Origin: an uncultured Collinsella sp.
GTDB taxonomy: Bacteria > Actinomycetota > Coriobacteriia > Coriobacteriales > Coriobacteriaceae
Direction: 5' to 3'
NCBI GenBank assembly: GCA_902491415.1
Contig: CABUHP010000118.1
Location: 1 to 5,767, forward strand
DNA length: 5,767 nucleotides
Of the stretch, positions 1 to 5,393 are shown in pieces. A program made the translations under genes and the position numbers. How positions within the stretch are numbered: the first letter of the stretch is position 1; each line of letters begins with the position of its first letter. The notes under the pieces are model-generated. The model was not told the DNA's origin. It searched no databases and saw only the letters and a list, made by a program, of their open reading frames with translations.

Positions 1-183
1 GTCGACGCCGGGGCCGGTGTGCTCTGCGCCGATGCCGATATCGACGGTTCTGCCTTTGCCGATGAACTGCTGCACCTGGTCGATGACGCGGCGGCGCGCG
101 ACGCCATGCGTCAGGCGGCGCGTGGTCTGGCCCAGGATAGGGCCGCCGCTCTTCTGGCGGATGCGGTAGAGGGTTTGCGTTAG
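1..183 (+). CDS. murG: MurG C-terminal fragment (lipid II synthase), 5' end outside window
   Basis: Frame 1 is open from the left edge to a TAG at 181-183 and gives 60 residues. MurG is the membrane-associated GT-B glycosyltransferase that moves GlcNAc from UDP-GlcNAc onto lipid I to make lipid II on the inner face of the membrane. The fragment begins VDAGAGVLCADADIDG and continues with a helical stretch ELLHLVDDAAARDAMRQAAR, then LAQDRAAALLADAVEGL. This fits the MurG C-terminal pattern: a GA(G/A) segment, an acidic turn, a Leu-rich helix, 'D...R..M...A', then 'AA..LAD.V..L'. Family members are about 360 residues, so roughly 300 residues lie upstream and no catalytic motif is visible here. 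The assignment rests on this tail and on position, since murG directly before murC is the common dcw order. Another GT-B family tail cannot be excluded from 60 residues alone. Confidence 0.78.
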   Translation, partial: VDAGAGVLCADADIDGSAFADELLHLVDDAAARDAMRQAARGLAQDRAAALLADAVEGLR

Positions 184-263
184 TTAGACGGGATATCGTC
201 GGTCGCCCTCGCGCTGATGCGGTAGGTGCGGTACAGTTAACGGGTTACAGGCAGTGTTTACGC

Positions 264-269
264 AAGGAG
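264..269 (+). promoter_or_regulatory. Ribosome-binding site of murC (AAGGAG)
   Basis: AAGGAG lies 11 bases before the ATG at 281. It decides the start: the frame is open from an in-frame GTG at 254, but that GTG would place this site inside the gene and has no comparable site in front of it. Confidence 0.75.
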
Positions 270-280
270 TACACGAGCAC

Positions 281-1699
281 ATGGCTGATTCCCAGACTGC
301 AACCTCCGCGCCCGAGTTTAAGAGCGCCCACTTTATCGGTATCGGCGGCGCCGGCATGAGCGGCATCGCCCTCGTTCTTCACGAGCGCGGTTATGCCGTT
401 ACCGGCTCCGACCTTAAGACGTCACGTTATATCCGCCAGCTTACCCGCGCTGGTGTGAAGGTGCATGTGGGCCATGAGGCCGCCACGATCGACGAGGTCA
501 AGCCCGACGTGGTTGTTGTCTCCACCGCTATTCCGGAGTCCAACCCCGAGCTCGTGCGCGCTCGCGAGCTTGGTATTCCCGTGTGGCCCCGTGCCAAGAT
601 GCTCTCTGCTTTGGGCCACGGCTACACCACCGTCGCTGTTGCCGGCACGCATGGCAAGACCACCACGTCTTCGATGTGCGCCACCATGCTCGACCGCATG
701 GGTCTGGATCCGAGCTTCTTGATCGGTGGCATCGTCGAGGGCTATGACACGAACGGCAAGAACGGCTCGGGCGACTACTTTGTCGCTGAGGCCGACGAGT
801 CCGACAGCTCCTTCCTGTTCCTGGACCCCAACGTGGTCATTGTGACCAACGTCGAGGCCGATCACCTCGATCACTACTCGGGTATCGAGGAGATCGAGGC
901 AACTTTCGCCAAATTCATGAGCCTGGTGGGCGAGGACGGCACCGTCATCGTCTGCGGTGAGGACCCGCATCTGGTCGAGCTCGCCAAGTCGACCGGTCGA
1001 CGCGTGCTTTCCTACGGCTTTGCCGAGAGCAACGACATCGTCTGCATGCACCCGGATGTCAAGGGCATCCAGAGTGACTTTATCGTTCGCTTTGAGGACG
1101 GCACTGAGCATGCCGTGGAGATCAAGAGCAATCCCGGTCGCCACAACATGCTCAACGCCACGGCGGTGCTCACCGTCGCCCATGTCCTGGGCCTTGACAT
1201 CGACGCCGCCGCCAAGGCGCTCTCGAGCTTTGAGGGCGTCCGCCGTCGCTTTACCCACGTGGGCGATATCGATGGCATCACCGTGGTCGATGATTACGGC
1301 CATCACCCCACCGAGATCAAGGCGACACTTGCTGCCGCTTCGTCGCTGGGCTACAAGCATGTCGACGTCGTGTTCCAGCCGCACCGTTATTCGCGCCTGC
1401 AGGCCCTGTGCGACGACTTTGCCGACGCATTTGCCAATGCCGATAAACTGCTGCTGATTGATGTGTTCTCGGCTGGCGAGATGCCCATTCCGGGTGTCAC
1501 CTCTAAGATGCTCGCCGATACCGTGCGCGCCAAGCATCCTGGCAAGGAGGTCGTGTACTGCTCCAGCCGTCTTGAGCTCAATCAGGAGCTCGAGCAGATG
1601 GTGGGCGCGGGCGACCTGCTGCTCACTATGGGTGCCGGTGACGTTACGACCGTCGGCCCCGAGTTCATTGAGTATCTGACTGCCAAGAAAGACGCTTAA
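281..1699 (+). CDS. murC: UDP-N-acetylmuramate--L-alanine ligase (MurC)
   Basis: This cytoplasmic Mur ligase uses ATP to join L-Ala to UDP-MurNAc, the first amino acid of the peptidoglycan stem. From the ATG at 281 it is 472 residues, the usual MurC length. Domain 1 has the Rossmann loop GIGGAGMSGIA (residues 20-30) that binds the UDP part. Domain 2 has the ATP P-loop GTHGKTT (122-128), the EADESD magnesium/catalytic segment (170-175) and NVEADHLDHY. The central domain ends with the ATP-contacting RHNMLNA (H288, N289). Domain 3 has GVRRRF, DDYGHHPTEI (H341, H342), FQPHRYSRL (365-373) and a final GAGD turn. All diagnostic motifs are intact. A GTG at 254 would add nine residues but lacks a ribosome-binding site. 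The gene follows murG by 97 bases with no terminator or convincing promoter between them, and murB begins 5 bases after its TAA, so cotranscription is likely. Confidence 0.97.
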   Translation: MADSQTATSAPEFKSAHFIGIGGAGMSGIALVLHERGYAVTGSDLKTSRYIRQLTRAGVKVHVGHEAATIDEVKPDVVVVSTAIPESNPELVRARELGIPVWPRAKMLSALGHGYTTVAVAGTHGKTTTSSMCATMLDRMGLDPSFLIGGIVEGYDTNGKNGSGDYFVAEADESDSSFLFLDPNVVIVTNVEADHLDHYSGIEEIEATFAKFMSLVGEDGTVIVCGEDPHLVELAKSTGRRVLSYGFAESNDIVCMHPDVKGIQSDFIVRFEDGTEHAVEIKSNPGRHNMLNATAVLTVAHVLGLDIDAAAKALSSFEGVRRRFTHVGDIDGITVVDDYGHHPTEIKATLAAASSLGYKHVDVVFQPHRYSRLQALCDDFADAFANADKLLLIDVFSAGEMPIPGVTSKMLADTVRAKHPGKEVVYCSSRLELNQELEQMVGAGDLLLTMGAGDVTTVGPEFIEYLTAKKDA

Positions 1700-1704
1700 G
1701 TCTA

Positions 1705-2616
1705 ATGGGTCTGTTTAACGCCGTCATGGCGCTCTCGGGCATGATCGACACGGATGTGATCGAGGACGAGCGCCTTGCGCGTCATACGAGCTATCGTATC
1801 GGCGGCAAGGCCGACCTCTTTGTGACGTGCCATAGCTATCATGCCCTCCGCCGCGCCGTGGCGGTGCTCGATCGCGAGCAGGTGCCGTGGGTCATCATCG
1901 GTAAGGGCTCCAATCTGCTGGTTGCCGATGGCGGTTATCGCGGTGCCGTCATTTCGCTCGGACGTGAGTTTCAGCGCACGGTTGTTGCCGATGACGGTTG
2001 TACGCTGACGGTCGGTGCGGGCGTGATGTTTGCGCGCCTGGTCAACGATGCCCTGTCGCGTAGCCTCTCGGGCCTTGAGTTTGCCGTTGGCATCCCTGGT
2101 TCGGTTGGCGGTGCGATATCTATGAATGCAGGCACACGGACCGAGTGGATTGGCTCGCTGGTTGAGGATGTCGTAACGTTTGACCCGGCATCCGGTATCA
2201 AGCATTATGCGGGGTCCGAGATCACTTGGGGCTACCGAGAATGTAGCCTTCCCCGCAATGAGATCATCCTCGAGTGCGTGCTTAAGCTTAAACCGGCGCC
2301 CAAGGCCGACATTCGCGAGCGCATGGAGCGGTACCTGACGAGGCGCAAGCGTACGCAGCCCATGGGTCGCGCATCCTGCGGGTCGGTCTTTCGCAACCCG
2401 CCCGATGCGAGTGTGGGCAAGCTTATCGAGGATTGTGGATTAAAGGGTTTTTCGATTGGCGGTGCGGAAGTTTCGCCCGTTCACGCTAATTTTATCGTTA
2501 ATAACGGAACTGCCTCGGCCGATGACGTTGCCGCGGTTATCAGACATGTGCACGGAAAGGTGAGGGAGGCGTATGGCATCGAGCTCAGACCGGAAGTTAA
2601 ATTCCTCGGCTTCTAG
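1705..2616 (+). CDS. murB: UDP-N-acetylenolpyruvoylglucosamine reductase (MurB, type II)
   Basis: MurB is the FAD enzyme that uses NADPH to reduce UDP-GlcNAc-enolpyruvate to UDP-MurNAc, the substrate of MurC encoded just upstream. It has 303 residues. The FAD-binding domain shows HTSYRIGGKADL (27-38), IGKGSNLLVADGG (from 65) and GIPGSVGGAISMNAG (from 129). GYRECS (176-181) holds the conserved Tyr-Arg pair. The substrate domain shows SCGSVFRNP, whose Ser227 matches the proton-donor serine, then LIEDCGLKG, and ELRPEVKFLG with Glu297 at the position of the second catalytic residue. The length and the SCGSVF form resemble the Staphylococcus/Bacillus-type (type II) enzyme rather than the longer E. 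coli type. The start is 5 bases after the murC stop with no clear Shine-Dalgarno. Later ATGs at 1726 and 1741 are no better served, so the first ATG is kept. Its last 44 bases overlap ftsQ. Confidence 0.95.
   Translation: MGLFNAVMALSGMIDTDVIEDERLARHTSYRIGGKADLFVTCHSYHALRRAVAVLDREQVPWVIIGKGSNLLVADGGYRGAVISLGREFQRTVVADDGCTLTVGAGVMFARLVNDALSRSLSGLEFAVGIPGSVGGAISMNAGTRTEWIGSLVEDVVTFDPASGIKHYAGSEITWGYRECSLPRNEIILECVLKLKPAPKADIRERMERYLTRRKRTQPMGRASCGSVFRNPPDASVGKLIEDCGLKGFSIGGAEVSPVHANFIVNNGTASADDVAAVIRHVHGKVREAYGIELRPEVKFLGF
2556..2569 (+). promoter_or_regulatory. Ribosome-binding site of ftsQ inside murB
   Basis: AAAGGTGAGGGAGG lies just before the ATG at 2573. The AAAGGTGA part is a close match to the 16S tail complement, with its AGGTGA core 9 bases from the ATG. 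GGGAGG is a second match but only 3 bases away. It supports the start at 2573, which lies within the murB reading frame. No later ATG of ftsQ (2810, 2834) has such a site. Confidence 0.7.
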
Positions 2617-3829
2617 AGCATCGAAACCCACCTTCCGCCGCGCCGGAGGGCGTTCCGGCGCGCCTGCCAAACCTCAACGTAATACCGTCGCGCATTCTAA
2701 GTCTGTCGGGCATGCTCGACAGACCAGTCGTCCGGTCGTCGGCTCGCAGCTCGGTAATCGTCCGGCCGCAAAAAAGTCCTCGCGTCCCTCGGTGACTTCA
2801 AAGCCTGTTATGGGCGCCAAGCCTGCCCGCCCCATGGCAACTCCTAAGCCCTCGACGGGAACTAAAGCGGCGCGTCCAGGTCGCACACTGGGCGCATCGA
2901 AACCGCGCTCGCTGACATCGGTGCCGGCTACCGCCAAGAAGCCTTCGGGTAAAAAAAGCGTCAACCCGTTGTCTTCACTTGGGGCGATGGTAAATAAAAC
3001 ATCAGACGCCGCTTCTGTCGTTGCAGGCAAAGGCAAAATCGTGGGCGGCGTTCTGGCCGCCTTGGCCGTGCTCGTCGTCGTTGCCATCGTGGTGATCAAC
3101 TCTGGATTGTTTACCGCCACTGATATTCAGATTCAAGGCAGCGAGCATGTGACGAAGCACGATGCTATCCAGCTGATCGATTTGCCCGAGGGAACGTCGC
3201 TTTTTAACGTCGATCCCGACCAGATTACCGAGGACCTCAAGCAGAATCCGTGGGTCTCGGGCGTGGATGTCCAGCGTCAGTTCCCGCATACGCTCATCAT
3301 TACGCCGATGGAGCGCAAGGTCATCGCAATTGCCTATATCAGTTCCGATGACCTTGCCTGGGCCATCGGGGATGATGACAACTGGATCGCCCCACTGTCG
3401 ACGTCGGTCGAAGTGGACGACCAAGGCAACGTCATCACGACAGGGCAGGGCTCAAATACCTTGACCGGAATCGATGCCGCGCTGGCGCTCGCTAAGCACT
3501 ATGGCGCGGTGTTGTTGACTGATGTCTCGGCGGATGTCGCTCCGGTTTCCGGCCAGGCAGTGAGCTCCAAGGCCGTTAAGGCTGGCTTGGATTATGTGCG
3601 TGGTTTTTCGAGCGAGTTCTTGGGACAAGTCAAGGATATTTCCACGCCTTCGGTCGAAGCCATCTCGGCAAACCTCAATAACGGCATTGAGGTGTCGCTG
3701 GGCGATTCGGACGATATCGTCAAGAAGGAGCGCGTAGTCACCAAGCTGCTTTCGCAGGTAGAGGGCGTAACGTATATCAATGTGCGCTCTCCGGGTAACT
3801 ATACATTTAGGAACGCTCCGACCTCGTAG
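2573..3829 (+). CDS. ftsQ: Cell division protein FtsQ/DivIB with long basic cytoplasmic tail
   Basis: FtsQ is a single-pass membrane protein that, with FtsB and FtsL in known divisomes, links the FtsZ ring to septal peptidoglycan synthesis. This product is 418 residues, against roughly 250-330 for most relatives. Residues 1-154 are hydrophilic, rich in Lys, Arg, Ser, Pro and Ala, with no predicted fold and a degenerate repeat. Residues about 155-176 (IVGGVLAALAVLVVVAIVV core) form the membrane helix, giving N-in, C-out topology. A POTRA domain follows (about 180-250; ATDIQIQGSEHVT, SLFNVDPDQI, NPWVSGVDVQRQFPHTL), then the beta domain ending GIEVSLG, VTYINVRSPGNYTFR (399-413). The stretch 258-330 is acidic and poorly conserved. 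The start overlaps murB by 44 bases but has the best ribosome-binding site available. murB upstream and ftsZ downstream confirm the assignment. Family identity is secure; the exact start is less so. Confidence 0.93.
   Translation: MASSSDRKLNSSASRASKPTFRRAGGRSGAPAKPQRNTVAHSKSVGHARQTSRPVVGSQLGNRPAAKKSSRPSVTSKPVMGAKPARPMATPKPSTGTKAARPGRTLGASKPRSLTSVPATAKKPSGKKSVNPLSSLGAMVNKTSDAASVVAGKGKIVGGVLAALAVLVVVAIVVINSGLFTATDIQIQGSEHVTKHDAIQLIDLPEGTSLFNVDPDQITEDLKQNPWVSGVDVQRQFPHTLIITPMERKVIAIAYISSDDLAWAIGDDDNWIAPLSTSVEVDDQGNVITTGQGSNTLTGIDAALALAKHYGAVLLTDVSADVAPVSGQAVSSKAVKAGLDYVRGFSSEFLGQVKDISTPSVEAISANLNNGIEVSLGDSDDIVKKERVVTKLLSQVEGVTYINVRSPGNYTFRNAPTS
2729..2878 (+). repeat. Degenerate three-copy peptide repeat in the FtsQ tail
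   Basis: Three segments of the FtsQ N-terminal tail share the pattern [K/R]P-x-x-G-[A/S/T] ending in RP: RPVVGSQLGNRP (residues 53-64), KPVMGAKPARP (77-87) and KPSTGTKAARP (92-102). The last two are in register with a 15-residue period. Their DNA differs at many positions (for example AAGCCTGTTATGGGC against AAGCCCTCGACGGGA), so the likeness is at protein level and not a fresh DNA duplication. The first copy is the weakest. Confidence 0.5.
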
Positions 3830-3891
3830 CGCTGGTTGATGCTTTGTTGAGGGGCCATACCACGCCGTTTATCTGGTTTGTTTGGTTTTCA

Positions 3892-3909
3892 CGGTCAATT
3901 ATTTGACTG
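3892..3909. repeat. Inverted repeat, possible operator or stem-loop
   Basis: GTCAA-TTAT-TTGAC forms a perfect 5-base inverted repeat (3894-3907), extended to 7 pairs by a G-T and a C-G pair. No T-run follows, so it is not a terminator. Its right arm overlaps the candidate -35 element of the ftsZ promoter, where a regulator could compete with RNA polymerase. Chance occurrence is possible. Confidence 0.35.
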
Positions 3910-3935
3910 ATACGTTCATAATGTGCAAACATAAT
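3907..3935 (+). promoter_or_regulatory. Candidate housekeeping promoter for ftsZ
   Basis: CTGATA (3907-3912, 4 of 6 against TTGACA) lies 17 bases before CATAAT (3930-3935, 5 of 6 against TATAAT). This predicts transcription from about 3942 and a leader of about 87 bases. A better -35 hexamer, TTGACT at 3903-3908, is 21 bases from the same -10, which is too far. A second CATAAT at 3917-3922 could be another -10, with a poor -35. The site sits in the AT-rich part of the gap, where a promoter is expected, but this is pattern matching only. Confidence 0.45.
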
Positions 3936-3983
3936 ACGGTTTACCTTTGCATTTACTTTCAACCTGAAGGTTAATGTGCGCAG

Positions 3984-3993
3984 GGGTCGACCC
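3984..3993. repeat. Exact 10-base palindrome in the ftsZ leader
   Basis: GGGTCGACCC is its own reverse complement and sits 35 bases before the ftsZ start, downstream of the candidate promoter. Overlapping it, CCAT-GCT-ATGG (3992-4002) is another short inverted repeat. It might be a protein site or, in RNA, part of a leader fold. A GC-rich genome will produce some such palindromes by chance. Confidence 0.35.
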
Positions 3994-4017
3994 ATGCTAT
4001 GGCTATAACCTTTGTTC

Positions 4018-4023
4018 GGAGGA
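4018..4023 (+). promoter_or_regulatory. Ribosome-binding site of ftsZ (GGAGGA)
   Basis: GGAGGA lies 5 bases before the ATG at 4029 and favours that start over the in-frame ATG at 3999, which is preceded only by a distant AGGGG. The core AGGA (4020-4023) is flanked by TCGG and CCGA, which can pair as a 4-base stem and place the site in a tetraloop. Confidence 0.8.
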
Positions 4024-4028
4024 CCGAC

Positions 4029-5183
4029 ATGCACGAGACAGAGATCAACAACTACCTTGCCGTCATTAAGGTGGTCGGCGTCGGCGGCGGCGGTACCAAC
4101 GCGGTCAATCGAATGATCGAAGAGGGCATCCGCGGCGTCGAGTTTGTTGCCATCAACACCGATGCTCAGGCACTCGCGATCTCTGATGCCGATATCAAGG
4201 TGCACATCGGCACCGACCTTACCCGCGGCCTGGGCGCCGGCGCCAACCCCGAGGTTGGCCGCAAGGCTGCCGATGAGTCCCGCGACGACATTGCCGAGGC
4301 GCTCGCTGGCGCCGACATGGTGTTCATCACCTGCGGCGAGGGCGGTGGCACCGGTACCGGCGCTGCTCCCATCGTTGCCGATATCGCGATGAACGAGGTC
4401 GGTGCGCTGACCGTCGCCGTCGTGACCAAGCCCTTCACCTTCGAGGGCCGCAAGCGCAAGAAGAGCGCCGAGGAGGGCATTAAGACCCTCTCCGATTGCG
4501 TCGACACCATGATTGTCATCCCTAACGATAAGCTGCTCGACATCGCCGAGAAGAAGACCACCATGCTCGAGGCCTTCGCGATTGCCGATGGCGTCCTTTC
4601 CCAGGGCACCCAGGGCATCACCGACCTCATCACCGTCCCCGGTATCATCAACCTGGACTTCGCCGATGTTAAGACCATCATGAAGCAGGCCGGTACCGCC
4701 ATGATGGGTATCGGTACCTCTTCTGGGGATACCCGTGCCGTCGACGCAGCCCAGCAGGCCATCTCCAGCCCGCTGCTCGAGAGCTCCATCGATGGCGCCA
4801 CGCGCGTGCTGCTCTCCATCGCCGGTTCCAAGGACCTGGGTATCCAGGAGATCAGCGACGCCGCCGACGTTGTCGCCAACGCCGTCGACCCCGAGGCCAA
4901 CATCATCTTCGGTACCGTTGTCGACGAGTCCCTGGGCGATCAGGTGCGTATCACCGTCATCGCTACGGGCTTCTCCGACTCCAACGTCAACCGTCAGGAT
5001 GAGCTCTTTGCCGCTCAGCAGTCTCAGAGCAAGGCCGCTGCCTCCGCTGAGCCGCAGCGCACCGCTCCGGCCACCAGCCCGGCTCAGGCCGCTCCGACCC
5101 GCAACGTCGGTGGCACCGAGCTTCCTAACTTCGGCAACGATCAGTTCGAGCTTCCCGACTTCCTGAAGCGCGGTAGCTTCTAA
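4029..5183 (+). CDS. ftsZ: Cell division GTPase FtsZ
   Basis: FtsZ is the tubulin-like GTPase that polymerises into the cytoplasmic ring at the division site. The product is 384 residues from the ATG at 4029. The nucleotide domain shows [13 protein letters not shown] (17-29), NTDAQAL (43-49), the tubulin signature GGGTGTG (105-111) and [12 protein letters not shown]. The synergy loop NLDFAD (208-213) supplies the catalytic aspartates D210 and D213 to the neighbouring subunit. AGTAMMGIG and the C-terminal beta domain (to about 318, ITVIATGF) follow. A short Ala/Pro/Gln/Ser-rich linker (about 320-360) leads to the C-terminal peptide [12 protein letters not shown], which normally binds membrane tethers and regulators. 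ELPNF ten residues earlier nearly repeats its core. No ftsA lies next to it, so tethering probably relies on another protein such as SepF, not seen here. Codon choice is strongly biased (ATC, GTC, CTC, AAG), which suggests high expression. An extra ATG at 3999 would add ten residues but is less likely. Confidence 0.98.
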   Translation: MHETEINNYLAVIKVVGVGGGGTNAVNRMIEEGIRGVEFVAINTDAQALAISDADIKVHIGTDLTRGLGAGANPEVGRKAADESRDDIAEALAGADMVFITCGEGGGTGTGAAPIVADIAMNEVGALTVAVVTKPFTFEGRKRKKSAEEGIKTLSDCVDTMIVIPNDKLLDIAEKKTTMLEAFAIADGVLSQGTQGITDLITVPGIINLDFADVKTIMKQAGTAMMGIGTSSGDTRAVDAAQQAISSPLLESSIDGATRVLLSIAGSKDLGIQEISDAADVVANAVDPEANIIFGTVVDESLGDQVRITVIATGFSDSNVNRQDELFAAQQSQSKAAASAEPQRTAPATSPAQAAPTRNVGGTELPNFGNDQFELPDFLKRGSF

Positions 5184-5209
5184 GTCGTTCTTTGTATTGT
5201 TGTGCACAG

Positions 5210-5242
5210 GGGCGTGTCCGTATGGACGCGCCCTTTTTATTT
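5210..5242 (+). terminator. Intrinsic terminator after ftsZ
   Basis: GGGCGTGTCC (5210-5219) and GGACGCGCCC (5224-5233) form a 10-pair GC-rich stem with one G-T wobble and a GTAT loop, followed directly by TTTTTATTT (5234-5242). It begins 27 bases after the ftsZ stop. It should end most ftsZ transcripts and largely separate pgeF from the dcw operon. Confidence 0.92.
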
Positions 5243-5328
5243 CGACTTTGTAAACTAGAACCTCCAATCTCCTTACGTTCCCTTTACGATTGCCTCCAGC
5301 GCAGCAGGTATCCTTTTAGAGAAGTATG

Positions 5329-5351
5329 ACAGCCGTATAAACGCGGGCTGT
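5329..5351. promoter_or_regulatory. Inverted repeat around a TATAAA box, candidate pgeF promoter/operator
   Basis: ACAGCC (5329-5334) and GGCTGT (5346-5351) are perfect inverted arms around an 11-base centre that contains TATAAA (5336-5341, 5 of 6 against the -10 consensus). The -35 side is weak: the best match is TTTAGA at 5315-5320 with a short 15-base spacer. Because a strong terminator precedes it, pgeF needs a promoter in this gap or leaky readthrough. The arms could be an operator placed over the -10, or a chance stem. Confidence 0.4.
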
Positions 5352-5352
5352 A

Positions 5353-5365
5353 GCGGCGATGCCGC
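5353..5365 (+). repeat. Small GC stem-loop in the pgeF leader
   Basis: GCGGC-GAT-GCCGC forms a 5-pair stem with a 3-base loop, which can be lengthened by GTA/TAC (5350-5352 with 5368-5370) across a GG bulge. It ends 15 bases before the ribosome-binding site and has only a broken T-rich stretch after it, so it is a poor terminator. If transcription starts near 5348, it would lie at the 5' end of the mRNA. Confidence 0.35.
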
Positions 5366-5380
5366 GGTACTTGTGTTATT

Positions 5381-5386
5381 AGGAGG
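5381..5386 (+). promoter_or_regulatory. Ribosome-binding site of pgeF (AGGAGG)
   Basis: AGGAGG, a full consensus match, sits 7 bases before the ATG at 5394 and fixes that start. Confidence 0.85.
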
Positions 5387-5393
5387 CTTTAGT

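Larger units (their letters stand above)
3830..4028. other. AT-richer ftsQ-ftsZ intergenic region and ftsZ leader
   Basis: This 199-base stretch has no gene I can support. It is clearly poorer in G+C than the genes on either side, most of all from about 3870 to 3975. It holds candidate promoter hexamers, an inverted repeat at 3892-3909, CATAAT twice 13 bases apart, a TTTAC repeat with period 12 (3940 and 3952), a small palindrome-like AACCT-GA-AGGTT (3961-3972), the exact palindrome GGGTCGACCC (3984-3993) and the ftsZ ribosome-binding site. I see no intrinsic terminator after ftsQ, so transcripts from upstream probably read through into ftsZ. Confidence 0.6.

Noticed and set aside
254..280. 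Upstream in-frame GTG start for murC
   Set aside because: It has no ribosome-binding site, and it would bury the good AAGGAG site at 264-269 that serves the ATG at 281.
184..280. Promoter or terminator in the murG-murC gap
   Set aside because: No hexamer pair with proper spacing (TACAGT at 232 has no -35 partner) and no hairpin with a T-run. I see only the murC ribosome-binding site.
422..1537. 371-codon open frame on the minus strand inside murC
   Set aside because: It is a codon-bias shadow of murC with no ribosome-binding site, no domain and low-complexity composition.
3830..3900. Possible terminator after ftsQ
   Set aside because: There are T-rich runs near 3876-3890, but no stable GC stem directly before them. 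The only inverted repeat (3892-3909) is followed by no T-run.
3961..3972. AACCTGAAGGTT as a hairpin
   Set aside because: The arms are five bases with a two-base gap, too tight for an RNA loop and too short to claim as an operator on its own.
3999..4028. Upstream in-frame ATG start for ftsZ
   Set aside because: The added residues AITFVRRTD do not look like an FtsZ N terminus, and the strong GGAGGA site is placed for the ATG at 4029.
3807..5267. 486-codon open frame on the minus strand spanning all of ftsZ
   Set aside because: It mirrors the strongly biased codons of ftsZ, the translation is a Gly/Asp/Val/Leu-rich low-complexity string with no recognisable domain, and it runs through the ftsZ terminator and promoter region.
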